Shown here: positions 1 to 5,258 of the stretch, one piece after another | Numbering within the stretch: position 1 is the first letter of the stretch | Layout: the number at the start of each line of letters is the position of its first letter | NCBI GenBank assembly: GCA_012513165.1 | Contig: JAAZCT010000147.1 | Coordinates: 1 to 5,689, forward strand | Direction: 5' to 3' | From: Actinomycetales bacterium | Lineage (GTDB): Bacteria > Actinomycetota > Actinomycetes > Propionibacteriales > Nocardioidaceae | DNA: 5,689 bases | Program-made: the position numbers and the translations under genes | The notes under the pieces: model-generated | Databases searched by the model: none | Told to the model about the DNA's origin: nothing | The model's input: the letters and a program-made list of their open reading frames with translations, nothing else

Positions 1-429
1 ACCATCGCTGCCGATAACGCACGTTTCGGCCAAGTGGGTCCTAAAGTGGGATCCTTCGACGGCGGTTACGGCGCCAGCATCTTGTCTGATCTTGTCGGGC
101 CCAAGAAGGCAAAAGAGATCTGGTTCCTGTGCCGTCAATATGATGCGCAAGAAGCCATGGACATGGGCCTGGTCAACACGGTCGTGCCGTTGGCTGAACT
201 TGAGGCAGAGACCATCAAGTGGGCGCGCGAGATGCTAGAACTCTCGCCGTGGGCACTGCGCTTGTCAAAGATGAGCTTCCACGCGCACGAAGACGGATAT
301 GCAGGCATCCAGCAACTTGCCCACGATGCGAACTTGCTGTTCTACGGTCAGGCCGAAGCTCAAGAAGGCCGCGAAGCCTATAAGGAAAAACGCAAGCCTG
401 ACTTCGGGCAGTTCCCGCGTCGTCCCTAA
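1..429 (+). CDS. menB: 1,4-dihydroxy-2-naphthoyl-CoA synthase, C-terminal part (5' end outside window)
   Basis: This is the C-terminal half of a crotonase-fold enzyme that closes the second ring of the naphthoquinone nucleus, converting o-succinylbenzoyl-CoA to 1,4-dihydroxy-2-naphthoyl-CoA in menaquinone synthesis; it is a cytosolic hexamer. The reading frame is open from base 1 ([11 protein letters not shown]...) to a TAA stop, so the GTG at 34 is an internal Val codon and not a start. Near-diagnostic MenB blocks are visible: [17 protein letters not shown], with the Ser and Asp of the GSFD active-site loop; [22 protein letters not shown]; and [16 protein letters not shown], which carries the C-terminal Tyr that reaches the active site in known MenB enzymes. 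The ending [13 protein letters not shown] is the usual MenB terminus, so the 3' end is intact. The next gene converges on it, and the two share the hairpin at 478-521. Identification is by recognised family sequence and is very secure. Confidence 0.97.
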   Translation, partial: TIAADNARFGQVGPKVGSFDGGYGASILSDLVGPKKAKEIWFLCRQYDAQEAMDMGLVNTVVPLAELEAETIKWAREMLELSPWALRLSKMSFHAHEDGYAGIQQLAHDANLLFYGQAEAQEGREAYKEKRKPDFGQFPRRP

Positions 430-477
430 GCCTGAGGCATCATCTCGATGCTCATGAGCGCAAGCCTGACAGAAAAA

Positions 478-521
478 GCGTTGGGGAGTTGGCCACGATT
501 GAGTGGCCAACTCCCCAACGC
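478..521. terminator. Bidirectional intrinsic terminator between convergent genes
   Basis: A perfect inverted repeat has 19-bp arms at 478-496 and 503-521 around a 6-base loop (gattga). It sits 48 bases past the menB stop and 50 bases past the minus-strand gene's stop. A run of five A (473-477) lies just left of it, so a minus-strand transcript would have the hairpin followed by a U-tract, the classic intrinsic form. On the plus strand it is followed only by atttc, so termination of menB is probably weaker or relies on the stem alone. Confidence 0.88.
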
Positions 522-571
522 ATTTCACGAGAGAACTTTTACATCAGGTTCAACTCGATAGGGTGCTTCTC

Positions 572-1753
572 TCAGAACAGCTTCATGATCAGCGGAAGCA
601 GTTCGATTACTACGGGAAGCAACTGTTCAGCCAGTTTCGCGATGTCAATATCGGAACCTGAACCCGTGAGCGCTGCGAGGTCTAGGCTTCCCAGGATCTT
701 GCCGATGTCAACAGTTCCTGCCGATCCGCCGATCAGTCCACCCAGATCGAGCGAGCCTGCCGATCCGCCGATCAGTCCACCCAGATCGAGACCTCCGGTG
801 CCGGGAGTGGCTGTTCCGTTGTTACCGCCGGTGAGTCCTGCCAGGAGCGCGGAAATATCGATCGAACCTAGATCGAAGTTGCCTGTCTTAATTGCAGTCG
901 TCAGCGAAGAAATAACACCAGAGAAGTCCGCACCAGCGAGCATCGTGCCAGTGGTGATGCCCTTGAGGCACGCGTTGAGCGCAGGCTCAACCAAGCCTTC
1001 GAAGTTGATGTCCTTGCCCGCGGTGATGTCAGTGATCACGCTTCCGCCGAGGGTGGTTCCCGCGTGGATTGCGCACCGCTGCAAGGCGGCTTCGAAGTCC
1101 ATATCGAACGATGGGTCCGCAACGACTGGGTAGGCGGTTGGATTACGCAAAGTCTTGAGCGTTGGACGGTGTTGGACCACCTGAGTCAACGTCGTGCCCT
1201 TGACTTCGTATCGGGTAGGAATCGCCTTTCCTTTGGCGTCAACCGCCCAAGGTGCTGGTGCTCCAGCGACCACTCCGCCGTTCGAGTCAAGTGCAATAAC
1301 GCCGCCGTCAGGCAAGAGCGCCAGCTTCGCGACATCTCCACCGATCATGAAGCTCCAGCGCTCGGGAGCTAGGGCGTTGTCGATGGCGATGAGACTCCGC
1401 AAGCTCTCATCGGTTGACTCCAAAGTCAGTGACGACTGCGAGTTCTTTCCTCGAAAGATTGTGCGATTGCTCGTGCTGGAGAGCGGCTTGCCGGAGCTTG
1501 GCAGCGTGAGGGTGAGCTCGCCGTGTTCGCCTTCGAGGCTTCCTCGCGCTGTTGAGTCGTTTGGCAGGCTGACCTCGGGGTTCGCTGAGGCCGGCTGTTG
1601 TTCGGTCTTGACGAGGGCCGTGTTGAGGTGACCGTTGAGCTTGTCAGTGGAACCCGATGCCATCACAGGCCCGGCTGTGGTGGCAATGATCGCGGTGCAC
1701 GTGACGGCGATGACGGCGGCACGCTTTCCTGCGAGGGACAGGGGTAGTCGCAT
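572..1753 (-). CDS. Secreted protein of unknown function with YPVVADP module and Gly/Leu/Asp repeat C-terminus
   Basis: This is a 393-aa exported protein; I do not recognise a function. Residues 1-32 form a Sec-type signal peptide (MRLPLSLAGKR, a hydrophobic core around 12-28, likely cleavage after VMA). Cys19 (AVTC) is a poor lipobox, so a lipoprotein is unlikely. Residues about 75-215 resemble a module I recall from many actinobacterial secreted proteins: APAPWAVDAKGKAIPT, then TLTQVV, ending TAYPVVADPSF at 206-216. C-termini after this module vary between proteins. Here residues 217-300 carry two Cys (227, 262; a possible disulfide). Residues 322-347 hold two copies of a 13-residue LDLGGLIGGSAG[S/T] repeat, with a degenerate third from 348. 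The last 20 residues are hydrophobic (QLLPVVIELLPLIMKLF) with no LPXTG or basic anchor. The ATG is supported by AGGAG 6 bases upstream (1760-1764). The TGA stop is followed by the shared terminator. A surface, adhesion or polymorphic-effector role is possible but unproven. Confidence 0.85.
   Translation of the reverse strand: MRLPLSLAGKRAAVIAVTCTAIIATTAGPVMASGSTDKLNGHLNTALVKTEQQPASANPEVSLPNDSTARGSLEGEHGELTLTLPSSGKPLSSTSNRTIFRGKNSQSSLTLESTDESLRSLIAIDNALAPERWSFMIGGDVAKLALLPDGGVIALDSNGGVVAGAPAPWAVDAKGKAIPTRYEVKGTTLTQVVQHRPTLKTLRNPTAYPVVADPSFDMDFEAALQRCAIHAGTTLGGSVITDITAGKDINFEGLVEPALNACLKGITTGTMLAGADFSGVISSLTTAIKTGNFDLGSIDISALLAGLTGGNNGTATPGTGGLDLGGLIGGSAGSLDLGGLIGGSAGTVDIGKILGSLDLAALTGSGSDIDIAKLAEQLLPVVIELLPLIMKLF
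717..790. repeat. Tandem 39-bp repeat inside the secreted-protein gene
   Basis: Two 35-base identical copies (717-751 and 756-790) are offset by 39 bp, i.e. exactly 13 codons, so the frame is kept. On the minus strand they encode consecutive LDLGGLIGGSAGS / LDLGGLIGGSAGT units. Near-perfect DNA identity, including synonymous positions, points to a recent duplication or slippage. A more diverged third unit (VDIGKILGS...) follows in the protein. Confidence 0.9.
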
Positions 1754-1759
1754 GTGTTT

Positions 1760-1764
1760 CTCCT
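1760..1764 (-). promoter_or_regulatory. Ribosome binding site AGGAG of the secreted-protein gene
   Basis: The minus strand reads taggag-aaacac-ATG: an AGGAG core 6 bases before the ATG at 1753. It fixes the start, and the signal peptide begins at this codon. Confidence 0.8.
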
Positions 1765-1770
1765 AGGGTG

Positions 1771-1927
1771 GACGTTCGTGGGTGATGAGGGTCACTCAGC
1801 GATTGATTCAAGACCGTAGCGAATGACTATTGGTCATATAGTTCTTTTGAACTATTTGGTGACTCTAGGCCTCAAGAGGAAAATGAGGCTGATGTGACTC
1901 GCTAGCAATGCGGTCGGTGTCGGGGTT
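1771..1927 (-). promoter_or_regulatory. Upstream regulatory region of the secreted-protein gene, with palindrome ATAGTTC-tttt-GAACTAT
   Basis: This spacer holds the promoter region for the minus-strand gene starting at 1753. About 1803-1860 is clearly more AT-rich than its surroundings. It contains a perfect inverted repeat with 7-bp arms (1838-1844 and 1849-1855) around tttt, and next to it a 5-bp pair ATGAC/GTCAT (1823-1827, 1833-1837). A CTATAT that could act as a -10 on the minus strand (1841-1836) overlaps the palindrome, which would suit an operator, but no convincing -35 is seen. Nearer the upstream gene, a 6-bp stem GCCTCA/TGAGGC (1869-1874, 1884-1889) lies about 40 bases past that gene's stop. 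It has no U-tract, so it is at best a weak terminator. Confidence 0.4.
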
Positions 1928-2866
1928 TCACCGGAATCGGGGTGGATCCAGCTCCGATTTCAGTGGCCAAGGATTCGGTGTGCATCCGTTGAGGCCCTTG
2001 GATTGCTGCATCATCAATGGCGCTGCTTTGCCCGGCGTCGTGCAATACCTGTGGTCGTAGCCCAACCAGTGGCCAACCTCATGATTGACCACCATGTGGC
2101 GGTAGCCGGCCAACGTCGTTCCGTCTTGGGCCTTCCACGTGTCGGTGGCGTCTTCCCAACGAGTTTGGTTGATCGCGACGTTTGCTCCGGCGCGACAACT
2201 CCACTGCGACGAACAGATGCTCGCAAAACTGGGCAGTGTTTCTGCGGTGGCGAGATAGATCGTCATGGGAGCGCCAGACGGCACTTCCTCGAAGGCAATG
2301 CCGGCCGAGCGCCACCCGCGCGGATCGGCCAGAATCTCGGCGACTTCCGTCTTAAAAGCCCCGAGATTCGAGGTTGTTCGTCCACGGGTTGCGACCTGAT
2401 ACTTCACGGTCGTGCGGACGTCTTGGACGTGCTCAATTTCTCGGGCAACCGACGCAGTCGCTGTGACGGGCTCGAAACCGGACTTGTGCGCTGTGACCGC
2501 CACCGAAATGTGCTGCCCCACGTCCTGGGCCCGGAGTCGATAACTCGCTCCGGTGGCGCCGTCAATCGCTTCATCGTTGCGCAGCCACTGGTGTGAAAAC
2601 GTGACGCCCGCAGTTTCAGAAAGCATCATGCTGCTGATCTGAAGCGTTTCTTTGAAACGCGGTTCGCCTGCCACCACAGGTTCCTCGATCGTTGTCATCG
2701 TCTTGAGGGCAGGAGCAGGCCGAGATGGGTCCGAAGACCGCGCCCAGGCAGCCACGTCCGGCGAATCCAGTGCGGGTTGATCACTCGTCGCGAGCACAAG
2801 ACTCACGGTCATGGCGATCACGCTTAAGCCAACCCCGAGCAACAGCGACGGGGGGCGTTGACTCAT
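1928..2866 (-). CDS. Exported DUF3152-like putative metzincin-type zinc protease with an Ig-like module
   Basis: This 312-aa protein is probably anchored or secreted. An N-terminal hydrophobic stretch at about 8-26 (LLLGVGLSVIAMTVSLVLA) follows a short basic start. Residues about 62-142 look like the Ig-like module common in actinobacterial surface proteins (HQWLRNDEAIDGATGASYRL, DVGQHISVAVTA). Residues about 148-312 match DUF3152 in my judgement: KYQVATRGR, then C218 and C224, then HEVGHWLGYDH at 262-272, LMMQQS at 284-289, and a GLNGCTPNPWP ending. The helix fits HExxHxxGxxH, the metzincin zinc signature with three His ligands and catalytic Glu263; Met285/286 lie where a Met-turn would be. 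Four Cys (218, 224, 275, 295) could form two disulfides. It starts 28 bases after the broken thioesterase frame on the same strand, so cotranscription is possible. No Shine-Dalgarno precedes the ATG. Protease activity is inferred from the motif; the substrate is unknown. Confidence 0.88.
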   Translation of the reverse strand: MSQRPPSLLLGVGLSVIAMTVSLVLATSDQPALDSPDVAAWARSSDPSRPAPALKTMTTIEEPVVAGEPRFKETLQISSMMLSETAGVTFSHQWLRNDEAIDGATGASYRLRAQDVGQHISVAVTAHKSGFEPVTATASVAREIEHVQDVRTTVKYQVATRGRTTSNLGAFKTEVAEILADPRGWRSAGIAFEEVPSGAPMTIYLATAETLPSFASICSSQWSCRAGANVAINQTRWEDATDTWKAQDGTTLAGYRHMVVNHEVGHWLGYDHRYCTTPGKAAPLMMQQSKGLNGCTPNPWPLKSELDPPRFR

Positions 2867-2878
2867 GGGTCAATGATA
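2866..2878 (-). promoter_or_regulatory. Possible -10 element (TATCAT) giving a leaderless mRNA
   Basis: On the minus strand TATCAT (2878-2873) ends 6 bases before the ATG of the DUF3152-like gene, and there is no Shine-Dalgarno in between (tgaccc). Transcription starting at the usual distance from this -10 would begin at or next to the A of ATG, i.e. a leaderless transcript, which is common in actinobacteria. No good -35 is visible 16-18 bases upstream, so the call is tentative. Confidence 0.3.
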
Positions 2879-2894
2879 GGTCGCGCCGAGTTCC

Positions 2895-3386
2895 CTACCG
2901 GACCTTGAGGCATGCAGCCGTCAAAGGTTTCCACGACGGCGCGTCGTTCGCGAGGCCGGCGAATACTGACGTGATTTCGGCGGGCCAAGGGGCGACGCGA
3001 CGCGTACTCAAATCGATATGTGCGGTCATTGTTTCCACCACATGAGCCAACGTGTCACGTGAATCGTTCACGAGATAGCCGATTGAATGGATAGTTTTGT
3101 CGCCGGTCGCGACCACCCGAACGTATACCGACAGCGACTCGCCCTCCAAGCACTCCGATAGGTATGTGAGGTGCTGTTCCAACGCGAACACCCCGAATCC
3201 GGTGCGTTCGGGGTAGCCCTCGTCGATACCCCATTCGCCAAAGTAGACGGTCGCGGCGGTCTCTTGCAGGTCGAACTAGTGGCGGACATTCATGTGGCCG
3301 TTCGCGTCGATGAAATCTCCGGTGACCGTCGTGGCGAACGCCAATGGCAGCTCGCGAATGTGAGCGACTGTGGGGTGGGCTGTCAC
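2895..3386 (-). pseudogene. Hotdog-fold (4HBT-type) acyl-CoA thioesterase, interrupted by in-frame amber at codon 37
   Basis: Read on the minus strand from GTG at 3386, one continuous frame encodes 163 codons to a TAG stop at 2895-2897, broken only by TAG at 3276-3278. Before the break: ELPLAFATTVTGDFIDANGHMNVRH. After it: FDLQETAATVYFGEWGI...ALEQHLTYLSECLEGESLSVYV...TAHIDLSTRRVAPWPAEI. These are thioesterase-family blocks: D-x-N-GHMN at the start of the central helix, E-x-H-x-x-Y-L in the following strand, and the AHIDL...RRVAPWP ending seen in betainyl-CoA-type thioesterases. Family members have an aromatic, usually Tyr, right after the NVRH-like stretch, so TAC or TAT changed to TAG explains the break. 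No frameshift is present, and reading frame and codon use are normal on both sides, so the lesion is recent or is a sequencing error. AGGAAG, 5 bases before the GTG, supports the start. Translation from the internal GTG at 3191 would lose the GHMN half and should be inactive. Confidence 0.82.
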
Positions 3387-3391
3387 GAATT

Positions 3392-3397
3392 CTTCCT
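3392..3397 (-). promoter_or_regulatory. Ribosome binding site AGGAAG of the interrupted thioesterase gene
   Basis: The minus strand reads aggaag-aattc-GTG, 5 bases of spacing to the GTG at 3386. It shows that the original start lies well upstream of the amber codon and that the gene kept its translation signal. Confidence 0.65.
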
Positions 3398-3418
3398 AGC
3401 GTTGGCTGATCTTTTGTG

Positions 3419-3443
3419 CAGCCTAGGCGATGGTTCTAGGCTG
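3419..3443. promoter_or_regulatory. Inverted repeat CAGCCTAG-N9-CTAGGCTG in the divergent intergenic region
   Basis: Perfect 8-bp arms (3419-3426 and 3436-3443) flank 9 bases, centred about 45 bases upstream of the thioesterase GTG. No U-tract follows on either strand and no gene ends here, so it fits an operator better than a terminator. Both arms contain CTAG, a tetranucleotide usually under-represented in bacteria. No regulator can be assigned. Confidence 0.4.
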
Positions 3444-3475
3444 GGGACAAGCACAGCCTGACCTGCGAAGCCTGC

Positions 3476-3504
3476 CGGACAAGGAAAAGCAACTCTGTCA
3501 TTAT
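3476..3504 (+). promoter_or_regulatory. Candidate promoter of the three-gene signalling operon
   Basis: CGGACA (3476-3481) is separated by 17 bases from CATTAT (3499-3504). Each hexamer agrees with the sigma-70 consensus at four of six positions. It lies about 50 bases upstream of the first start codon at 3555, in the only stretch that can hold the operon promoter. It is plausible but weak. Confidence 0.3.
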
Positions 3505-3513
3505 GAGAAGTTC

Positions 3514-3541
3514 CTCATCCGCGACTCATCGATCTCCCATC
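3514..3541 (+). promoter_or_regulatory. Three direct hexamer repeats at 11-bp spacing, possible response-regulator box
   Basis: CTCATC at 3514-3519, CTCATC at 3525-3530 and CCCATC at 3536-3541 start exactly 11 bases apart. OmpR/PhoB-family regulators typically bind direct repeats with about 11-bp periodicity on one face of the helix. The repeats lie upstream of the operon that encodes such a regulator, so autoregulation is a reasonable inference. Lying downstream of the candidate -10, they would suit repression unless the true promoter is elsewhere. Confidence 0.35.
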
Positions 3542-3554
3542 TGAACCCGAAATT

Positions 3555-3884
3555 ATGGCCTTTATGAACCGTCTTACCTCGACCTTGCGGGAACACGCTT
3601 TTGCCGTGGGATCCATTGTGATCGCGCTCGTCCTCATGGTGGTCGTCGTAGACCGAGTCACGGCAGCGCCCACGCCGCCAGCGAACTTCACAGATCCCAT
3701 CGTCGCCAGCGCAGAGCCGACGCCCGAACCAAGCGTCGAGCCGTCGCCCGAACCTACGGTTCAGGAGACGAAACCCCCAAGGCAGCCCACCTTCGTGCCC
3801 GTTAAGCCAAAGCCTCGCGATATCGATGACGATGATGACGACGATGATGGCGACGATGATCCCGACGATCGCGACGACGACTAG
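3555..3884 (+). CDS. Small exported/membrane protein with Pro-Glu linker and poly-aspartate tail
   Basis: This is a 109-aa protein of no family I recognise. It has a basic N-terminus (NRLTSTLREH), one hydrophobic segment at 17-33 (AVGSIVIALVLMVVVVD), then RVTAAPT, which could be a signal-peptidase site. It is therefore either a single-span protein with its C-terminus outside or a secreted one. Residues 53-70 are a PEP-rich linker (EPTPEPSVEPSPEPT), followed by a Pro/Lys stretch (71-88). Residues 89-109 are an acidic tail with 17 Asp out of 21 and no Cys. The start is either ATG 3555 or ATG 3564 (Met4); neither has a clear Shine-Dalgarno. The TAG stop (3882-3884) abuts the kinase ATG, implying translational coupling and a shared job. 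A poly-Asp tail could bind divalent cations or basic envelope components, making this a candidate accessory subunit for the kinase. That role is inference. Composition bias means similarity searches on the tail would mislead. Confidence 0.8.
   Translation: MAFMNRLTSTLREHAFAVGSIVIALVLMVVVVDRVTAAPTPPANFTDPIVASAEPTPEPSVEPSPEPTVQETKPPRQPTFVPVKPKPRDIDDDDDDDDGDDDPDDRDDD
3819..3881 (+). repeat. (GAY)n trinucleotide-like tract encoding the poly-Asp tail
   Basis: This is a run of mixed GAT and GAC codons broken only by single ATC, GGC, CCC and CGC codons. The mixed codons make it less slippage-prone than a pure repeat, but in-frame length change between strains would be expected. It also covers the place where a ribosome binding site for the next gene would lie, and none is present. 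Confidence 0.75.
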
Positions 3885-5258
3885 ATGCCACGATTAAGGA
3901 CCTTGACGGTTCGCCAACGGATCAGTCTTGCGGTGGCCGCGTTGGTGTCAAGCGCGCTGATCGTCACGGGAGTGACGGTCTATGTGGTCGAGTCGCGGCG
4001 GATCGATGCAGCGATCGAAACGACGATCGCGAACGAACTTGCCGGTTTCCGAAAGTTCGCGCCCGACCAACCGGTAACAGCTCGATTGACCTCCTATCTC
4101 GAGAGCAGTTTCCCTCCGGCCGGGTCCGCCATGTGGGCCTTCAACGCGGACGGCACCGTCACGTTCGTTGGGCCCGACGCGAAAGCTTTGCGCACCGCCC
4201 AGACGTTCCCCAAGGAAGTGCGCCAGCGGCTCGAGACGGGCGGGGTGTTTGACTTCGTGGCTGAAGGTCAGGCGTATCGAGTAGGTGTGCTGCCCGTTCA
4301 TCACGGCACTGAACGGTCTGCGCTCGTCGCCACGATGAACACGAATACCGCACGCGCAGAACTGCGTGAACTCATGATCACCTTCGCACTTCTGGCGGCA
4401 TTATCCATCATGATCGTGGTCGCCCTATCGAACCTGGTGGCTCGCAGAGCGCTTTCGCCGTTGCGTCAACTTCGAGATACCGCGCGAACGGTGACGGAAG
4501 GAAGTTTGTCCGATCGGATTGAAGTGACCGGTCGAGATGACCTCGCGGATCTGCAACGTACTTTCAACGACATGCTCGACCGACTCGAGTCAAGTATGTC
4601 CGCGCAAAAGGGCATGCTCGACGATGCGGCGCATGAACTTCGAACGCCGCTCACCATCATTCGAGGTCATATTGAACTCCTCGACGTGAACGACCCGGCG
4701 GATGTGGAAGCAACCCGGTCGATCGTCACCGACGAAATCGACCGCATGGGTCGGCTGGTTTCGGATCTGCTCATCCTGGCCAAGACTGATCGCCACGACT
4801 TTGTGCGGACAGAGCCGACCTACGTCGCAAGCGTGATCGATTCGGTCCTGGCCCGTGTGGCACCGTTGGCCGAACGCGATTGGCGAACAGACAGCGCGCT
4901 CAACGAGATCGTGTTGCTCGACGAACAACGCATCGTTCAAGCGCTGGTTCAGTTGGTTGACAACGCGATTAAGCACACGAGCGAAGGCGATGTGATCGCG
5001 ATTGGCGCTTCCCGGAATGGACCCACTCTCGAGATATGGGTGCGTGACACTGGCAGGGGTATCGACCCCGCTCAGCGCGAACTCATCTTCGAGCGTTTTC
5101 AGCAAGCCGACCCCGAGTCGGACGGGTTCGGGCTGGGGCTCACGATAGTTTCAGCAATCGCGAAAGCGCACGGCGGAACCCTCGCGCTAGACGAGCACGT
5201 GCCAGGTGTCGATGGAGCGACATTCCGGATTCGCATCACGCAGAAAGAGGACTCATGA
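3885..5258 (+). CDS. Sensor histidine kinase, two transmembrane segments, HAMP-HisKA-HATPase_c
   Basis: This 457-aa membrane kinase of a two-component system autophosphorylates and passes phosphate to the regulator encoded next. TM1 is at about 13-35 and TM2 at about 163-184, enclosing an extracytoplasmic sensor region of about 125 residues (36-162) with no ligand-binding motif I recognise. HAMP covers about 185-238 (RRALSPLRQLRDTA...RDDLADLQRTFNDM). The H-box DDAAHELRTPLT puts the phosphorylated His at 250, with HELRT matching the E-x-x-T phosphatase motif, so it is likely bifunctional. ATP-binding parts are the N-box LVDNAIKH (Asn360), G1 DTGRGI (388-393), F-box IFERFQQ and G2 GFGLGL (414-419); all are intact. 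The ATG at 3885 directly follows the TAG of the poly-Asp protein without a Shine-Dalgarno, so translation probably depends on ribosomes finishing that gene. The end overlaps the regulator start by ATGA. The stimulus is unknown; the upstream acidic protein is the best clue. Confidence 0.96.
   Translation: MPRLRTLTVRQRISLAVAALVSSALIVTGVTVYVVESRRIDAAIETTIANELAGFRKFAPDQPVTARLTSYLESSFPPAGSAMWAFNADGTVTFVGPDAKALRTAQTFPKEVRQRLETGGVFDFVAEGQAYRVGVLPVHHGTERSALVATMNTNTARAELRELMITFALLAALSIMIVVALSNLVARRALSPLRQLRDTARTVTEGSLSDRIEVTGRDDLADLQRTFNDMLDRLESSMSAQKGMLDDAAHELRTPLTIIRGHIELLDVNDPADVEATRSIVTDEIDRMGRLVSDLLILAKTDRHDFVRTEPTYVASVIDSVLARVAPLAERDWRTDSALNEIVLLDEQRIVQALVQLVDNAIKHTSEGDVIAIGASRNGPTLEIWVRDTGRGIDPAQRELIFERFQQADPESDGFGLGLTIVSAIAKAHGGTLALDEHVPGVDGATFRIRITQKEDS

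Noticed and set aside
717..790. CRISPR-like array
   Set aside because: There are only two repeats, separated by 4 bases and in frame within a coding region, with no spacers of CRISPR size.
489..1133. 214-codon plus-strand open frame
   Set aside because: It lies antisense to the well-supported secreted-protein gene, is low-complexity (Ser/Pro/Arg runs mirroring the Gly/Leu/Asp repeats), and has no ribosome binding site or family motif.
1751..1810. Lipoprotein signal in the secreted protein (Cys19)
   Set aside because: AVTC has Thr at -1, where a lipobox needs Gly, Ala or Ser, and a better signal-peptidase I site follows at VMA.
2003..2596. 197-codon plus-strand open frame
   Set aside because: It is antisense to the DUF3152-like gene whose zinc motif and Cys pattern are clear, and it has no recognisable domain.
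3276..3278. Amber codon as programmed recoding (pyrrolysine or reassigned TAG)
   Set aside because: The same frame and the poly-Asp gene end in TAG, no downstream insertion structure is apparent, and the position normally holds Tyr. A point mutation or sequencing error is simpler.
3068..3289. 73-codon minus-strand frame over the thioesterase
   Set aside because: It is in a different frame from the thioesterase motifs and has a Ser/Arg/Thr-rich non-protein-like composition. The joined frame with one amber codon explains the region better.
4590..5105. 171-codon minus-strand open frame
   Set aside because: It is a shadow of the kinase HisKA/HATPase region, where all catalytic boxes are intact on the plus strand.
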